The position numbers and the translations under genes are program-made. 64,000 bases of DNA. Source: Planctomycetaceae bacterium. GTDB lineage: Bacteria > Planctomycetota > Planctomycetia > Gemmatales > Gemmataceae. This document shows positions 60,744 through 64,000 of this stretch, piece by piece; position 1 is the first letter of the stretch; the number at the start of each line of letters is the position of its first letter. The DNA lies in NCBI GenBank assembly GCA_013823135.1, contig PNLP01000027.1, positions 24,649 to 88,648 on the forward strand, read 5' to 3'. The notes beneath the pieces were generated by a model. The model had not been told where the DNA came from and ran no database searches. It saw nothing but the letters and a program-made list of their open reading frames with translations.

Positions 60744-60962
60744 GAGAGTGGCTCCGAGGTGGGGAGGTGACCGGGTGGATCGGTCGTGATGGTTCAAATG
60801 TTGGGATTAGGATCGTCATCGTCCCGCTGCTCGCTGGCCTGCGAGTCAATTCAGCCAGATGTTCCGACTCGCTCGGTTTGTCGGGCCGCGAAACTGAATC
60901 TCTTGGTCCCATCGGAGCAAGCATGGCACACTGGGCGGAATGCGCCACCCGGAAAACCGGCA

Positions 60963-60977
60963 AAACCTGCCAGGTTT
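60963..60977. promoter_or_regulatory. Possible operator upstream of the lipoprotein/export pair
   Basis: AAACCTG-C-CAGGTTT: a perfect 15-bp palindrome located 64 nt before the start codon of the lipoprotein gene. Size and position suit a dimeric repressor or activator site. I see no second copy in the window. The rest of the 60744-61040 gap shows no gene. Confidence 0.35.
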
Positions 60978-61040
60978 ATCAACCCGAGGCTCATCATCAG
61001 CCGATATACGACGGGAGGAACCTACCGGAGGGGCCGCGCG

Positions 61041-61919
61041 ATGCGATGGAAGATGGTTGCACTCGCGGGGGCACTCGGGCCGACGGCTGCGGGCTGCAAC
61101 ATTGCCTACTACACGGCGCAAACCCTCGTCAACGAACCCTGCGTGGTCGCCACCCAGCTTTCCATCCACCACAGCCTGCGAAAGCAGGCCAACGCGAGCT
61201 GGAAGGAAGTTCGGGGCGAGTACCCGCGCCGGGCCTTCACAAGCGAGTTCCACGACGGATTCGTCGACGGCTACGTCGATTATCTCGAGCACGGCGGCAA
61301 CGGCTCCATTCCCGCGGCTCCACCGCCCAAATACACCCGCCACAAGCACTACTTGACTGAAGAAGGCCAGTGCCTGGTGAAGGACTATTTCCTGGGGTTC
61401 AAGTACGGGCAAGACATCGCGATTGCGTCCGGCAAGCGGCAGTTCCTGACGGTTCCGGTGTTGCTGCCCGTGGAAGACAAGGGTCCGCCCGCGTTCAAAA
61501 TCCAGCCGCCGGCGGGAAGCGAGATTCTTTCGGCTCCGAAGTCGATGTCGGCACCAACGCCGCCACCGGCACCAACGCCGGTGCCGCAACAGTCGCAGTC
61601 GCAGCCGGCACCAACGCAGCTACAATTCCCGACCCTGACTCCAGAGCAGATTGGAGCTGGTGGAAGCCTTCCGCAGTCGGGAAGCGTTGCGATTCCCCCA
61701 CTTCCTGCCGAGAGCACGCCAGCCCGTATCGGGATTCCGCCCGCGCCGCCCCCTGCTGTGGCACCGAAGTTGCCCGCGCCGCCACCTGAAGTCGCGCAGT
61801 TCCCAGCGTATGTTCCCACGCCGCCGGTGAGCGACGAGATACCCACCGTGCCGCCGAATCGCACGGAGTTGCCGGTCGCACTTCCGACCCACCCCGAAGC
61901 CGCCGGGAAGCAACCATGA
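61041..61919 (+). CDS. Proline-rich lipoprotein, unknown function
   Basis: 292 residues from the ATG at 61041, preceded by GGAGGGGC. Signal MRWKMVALAGALGPTAAGC ends with a possible lipobox cysteine (Cys19). The following 115 residues are globular (EFHDGFVDGYVDYLEHGG; CLVKDYFLGFKYGQDIAIAS), a part found in planctomycete lipoproteins next to export genes. The C-terminal 150 residues are Pro/Ala/Gln-rich and unstructured, perhaps a spacer across the envelope. Its last 4 nt overlap the start of the export gene (ATGA), so both are translated together. Probably an accessory outer-membrane protein for polysaccharide export. Confidence 0.7.
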   Translation: MRWKMVALAGALGPTAAGCNIAYYTAQTLVNEPCVVATQLSIHHSLRKQANASWKEVRGEYPRRAFTSEFHDGFVDGYVDYLEHGGNGSIPAAPPPKYTRHKHYLTEEGQCLVKDYFLGFKYGQDIAIASGKRQFLTVPVLLPVEDKGPPAFKIQPPAGSEILSAPKSMSAPTPPPAPTPVPQQSQSQPAPTQLQFPTLTPEQIGAGGSLPQSGSVAIPPLPAESTPARIGIPPAPPPAVAPKLPAPPPEVAQFPAYVPTPPVSDEIPTVPPNRTELPVALPTHPEAAGKQP

Positions 61920-63187
61920 CCAGAAACACGCTTCTTCGTGCCGTCGTCTTTGTCTTCGCCATGAGCGGAGCCAGCGGGTGCGCGGCCCTGACCAATCCCG
62001 TTTCCGAAGGCATCCCGGCTCGCCTCCTCCCGGATGAGGTTCTCGCGGAGCCGAAGTCGGAACTGAAAGACGTTCCGCTGAACCTCCTCCGGATCAACGA
62101 TCCCGGCGACTACAAGCTCGACAAGGGCGACGTGCTCGCGATCATGGCCGACGAGATTCTGACGAAGGAGAACCAACCGGTTCCGATTCAGTTCGCGCAG
62201 AACGCCAACGCCAGGAAACCCGCTGTCCAGGGCGTACCCGTTCCCGTGCAAGACGACGGAACCATCCTGTTGCCGTTGCTCGACCCGATCAACGTGAAGG
62301 GGAAAACCCTGCTCGAAACCCGAGACTTGATTATCGACCAGATGGTGAACAAGAAGCAGATCGTCGTGAAGGGGAAGGAACGGGTGCTGGTGGACCTGCT
62401 TCAACCCCGGCGGTATCGAGTGCTAGTTGTGCGCGAAGATAGTGGCAACTCGCCGACCGTTTCCGCCGGCAACTACGGATCGCAAGTCTCCTTTGGTGGG
62501 GGGAGGAAGGGCTCAGCGTTCTCGCTTCTGTTGGAGCCTGGCCACAACGACCTGCTTCAGGCGTTAACGGAAACCGGTGGCCCGCCCGGGTTCGACGCGA
62601 AGCACGAGATCGTCATTCGTCGCGGGAAGTACGACCCCGCCAACCCGCTCAAGGGGTTCGTCCGTGTGCCGATCCGAGCACGACCGAGCGTCCCATTGAC
62701 GTTCTCGGAGGCGGACATCACGCTCGAAGATGGCGACACCGTGAACATCGAGGCCCGCGACACGGAAGTCTTCTACACGGCGGGTCTGCTCCCGGCGTCG
62801 ATCATTCCTGTGCCGCGTGACAGCGACCTGCGGGTGACCGAGGCGATCATGCTCGTCCGTGGCCCGCTCATCAACGGCGGGTTCAACCAGAACCAGTTCA
62901 CGGCGAGTTCCGTGAACACAGGTGTCGGCAACCCGAACCCGAGCCTGGTGACCGTGATTCGTCGTCTGCCGAACGATCAGCAGATCCTCATTCGGGTGGA
63001 CTTGAACGTGGCGTTCCGCGACCTGCGGGAGAACATCATCATCCAACCGGGCGACACGCTGGTCTTGCAGGAACGCCCGAGCGAGTCGTTCACGCGATAC
63101 TTCACCCAGACGTTCCGCCTGAACACGACCGTGCAGACCATCCAGGGGCGAAGGTTCTTCCAGTTCGCCAACAGCAACAACCCGTAA
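61916..63187 (+). CDS. Polysaccharide biosynthesis/export lipoprotein (Wza-like)
   Basis: 423 residues. Lipoprotein signal with cysteine in SGASGC (residue 22). Then DYKLDKGDVLAIMADEIL, the polysaccharide-export N domain, followed by one or two SLBB-like domains (GHNDLLQALTETGGPPGFDA) and DVTVNIE-type strands (LEDGDTVNIEARDTEVFYTA). The C-terminal part ends RDLRENIIIQPGDTLVLQER, as in Wza homologues. Such proteins form the outer-membrane channel for capsule or exopolysaccharide. Partners (tyrosine kinase, Wzx, Wzy) would be expected nearby but are not in the window. Coupled to the lipoprotein gene by an ATGA overlap. Confidence 0.85.
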   Translation: MTRNTLLRAVVFVFAMSGASGCAALTNPVSEGIPARLLPDEVLAEPKSELKDVPLNLLRINDPGDYKLDKGDVLAIMADEILTKENQPVPIQFAQNANARKPAVQGVPVPVQDDGTILLPLLDPINVKGKTLLETRDLIIDQMVNKKQIVVKGKERVLVDLLQPRRYRVLVVREDSGNSPTVSAGNYGSQVSFGGGRKGSAFSLLLEPGHNDLLQALTETGGPPGFDAKHEIVIRRGKYDPANPLKGFVRVPIRARPSVPLTFSEADITLEDGDTVNIEARDTEVFYTAGLLPASIIPVPRDSDLRVTEAIMLVRGPLINGGFNQNQFTASSVNTGVGNPNPSLVTVIRRLPNDQQILIRVDLNVAFRDLRENIIIQPGDTLVLQERPSESFTRYFTQTFRLNTTVQTIQGRRFFQFANSNNP

Positions 63188-63320
63188 CCTCGCGGAATGC
63201 GGTATGGAACGCAGAAACCCCGGCGTGATCTCACTACGGGGCCCGCCTGCCGGACGTGAGTCAGGGGCAGTAGCCGTTTCAGCCCGACACAGGATCATCG
63301 GTGTTGTTCAAGTCGGTTGG

Positions 63321-63827
63321 CTATGAGAGTAGCTCGGCCTGCCTTTGGGCCTCAAGTGCAGCGCGACAAAGGCGATCCAAGAGATGCCTCGCTGGGCTAA
63401 GTATTTGTGCGTCACGCGGGCCACGGCGGCTCTTGAACCCGTGCTCGCGCTTGTTGCGAATCGTCTTCAGGACAAAACCGAGACCAGACATCGCCTCGCG
63501 TACATCAGTCGCTCTCTGCGTTCGAATTTTGCCCAGAGCGGTAGCCACTTTTTCTGTCTCAAGTCGCTCCCTTGCGTGAGTCAAGACGCTTTCCAATGGT
63601 GGATCGAGATTAACCAGCGCATCCACATCCTCGGCTTGCACGATGGCGCTGATTTGCAGTTCCGGAATTCGGTCAACCAGCGCGACCATCCGCGCCTGCT
63701 CGTTGCTTCCGTTGTCCTCTGCGTTTGCGAGTTTGAGGAGTGCCAGCCAGAGCGTGTTCACCGCCACGTAATCGACTTCATGGGCAGCCGCTTCGATGTC
63801 TGCGCTCACGTCTTCAAGCGTATCCAC
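63321..63827 (-). CDS. Small cytoplasmic protein of unknown function
   Basis: 168 residues, start at a GTG at 63827 with GAGGGGGG upstream. Predicted largely alpha-helical: VDYVAVNTLWLALLKLANAE, ISAIVQAEDVDALVNLDPPL and a C-terminal LLDRLCRAALEAQRQAEL. A mixed basic patch, KTIRNKREHGFKSRRGPRD, lies near residues 119-137. I do not recognise the family; a HEPN-like fold was considered and not supported. The opposite strand also has an ORF but with unnatural composition. It is followed upstream by an apparent insertion sequence. Confidence 0.5.
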   Translation of the reverse strand: MDTLEDVSADIEAAAHEVDYVAVNTLWLALLKLANAEDNGSNEQARMVALVDRIPELQISAIVQAEDVDALVNLDPPLESVLTHARERLETEKVATALGKIRTQRATDVREAMSGLGFVLKTIRNKREHGFKSRRGPRDAQILSPARHLLDRLCRAALEAQRQAELLS

Positions 63828-63909
63828 TGCTGTGCCCCCCTCGCCAAACTCTGAATTGGTGTTCGCGAGGAGAACACCTGCTCATTTTGCTTCGCGGTTC
63901 AAGCACGAT

Positions 63910-64000
63910 TGTACTGCGCCCCAAAAACTGGGCGCGGGGTAGAGTTGGGATAACCTGAGGTGAAGGAGGTATCCCATGGCGAAGCCGAGAAAGTTTTCAG
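63910..64000 (+). mobile_element. Left end of an IS3-type insertion sequence (truncated by window edge)
   Basis: TGTACTGCGCCCC... begins at 63910 and includes a hairpin GCGCCC/GGGCGC. It resembles the terminal TG-starting inverted repeats of IS3-family elements (CCCCAAAAACTGG-type ends, family knowledge). After about 65 nt comes a strong ribosome-binding site and a transposase-like start. The right end is outside the window. Confidence 0.55.
63976..64000 (+). CDS. Probable IS3-type transposase OrfA (first codons only)
   Basis: ATG at 63976 follows GAAGGAGGT (perfect Shine-Dalgarno) at 7 nt. The visible residues MAKPRKFS match the usual opening of IS3 OrfA proteins (MAK-x-R-x-F/Y-S/T). Only eight codons are in the window. 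Confidence 0.5.

Noticed and set aside
63321..63827. HEPN or toxin assignment
   Set aside because: An R-x4-6-H motif is only loosely matched; no antitoxin next to it.
63345..63854. 169-codon ORF on the plus strand at the right end
   Set aside because: Overlaps the minus-strand gene with better start and composition; sequence is cysteine/histidine-rich as in shadows.

Overview
This window looks like chromosomal DNA from a GC-rich planctomycete, most likely a member of the Gemmataceae. The reasons are the gene content and style: an MTEAEWLA-type paralogous protein, a Uma2/DUF820 protein, PQQ-type beta-propellers, a four-helix-bundle S23-like gene, a very large PilX/GspK-like protein, a lysine/alanine/proline-rich histone-like protein, and many secreted proteins of unknown function. 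This assignment is inferred from family knowledge; there is no rRNA in the window to confirm it. I saw no tRNA, rRNA or CRISPR array.

Layout. 1-8.7 kb: the end of an amidase gene, an OmpH/Skp-like periplasmic protein, a SurA/PrsA-like peptidyl-prolyl isomerase, an alpha/beta hydrolase, and pyrB between two PQQ beta-propeller genes. 8.9-19.3 kb: a GH63-like glucosidase, two divergent secreted proteins of unknown function, a class I glutamine amidotransferase (PuuD type), a phosphate-selective-type porin and an ATP-grasp enzyme. 19.4-24.6 kb: a multispanning membrane protein and a histidine kinase / NtrC-type regulator pair. 24.9-29.2 kb: a sugar-phosphate isomerase-like protein, a TRASH/YHS-type membrane protein, a Gfo/Idh/MocA oxidoreductase and a Uma2 protein.

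29.2-47.1 kb is one large minus-strand type IV pilus / type II secretion cluster. In transcription order it holds a PilB/GspE ATPase, PilT, a second PilB/GspE, a four-helix-bundle gene, PilC/GspF, six prepilins and a 1,453-residue PilX/GspK-like protein. No secretin, PilM/N/O or prepilin peptidase is present, so those must lie elsewhere. 47.4-64 kb: a zinc-ribbon membrane protein, RNase R, a ClpS-like adaptor, a DJ-1/PfpI protein lacking the nucleophile cysteine, an AsmA-family giant, an LptF/G permease, an ADP-ribosylglycohydrolase, MarC, a PhoD-like phosphatase, a histone-like protein, a lipoprotein plus Wza-like polysaccharide-export pair, and the left end of an apparent IS3-type insertion sequence at the right edge.

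The most unusual feature is the intergenic DNA. At least fifteen gaps between genes are filled by long inverted repeats. One class (19.3, 22.9, 39.9, 41.2, 50.5, 51.2 and 55.6 kb) has arms that are mostly about 31-34 bp long, each arm itself made of degenerate 6-7 bp direct repeats. Different elements use different repeat words. They usually occupy the whole spacer and end within a few tens of bases of a start codon. A second, GC-rich class has conserved GGCGAGCG tips but different stems, including one with perfect 35-bp arms. Others have conserved ends or loops, are nested in each other, or lie inside the rnr coding sequence. Several over-long ORFs in this window arise from translating these elements, so I trimmed those starts.
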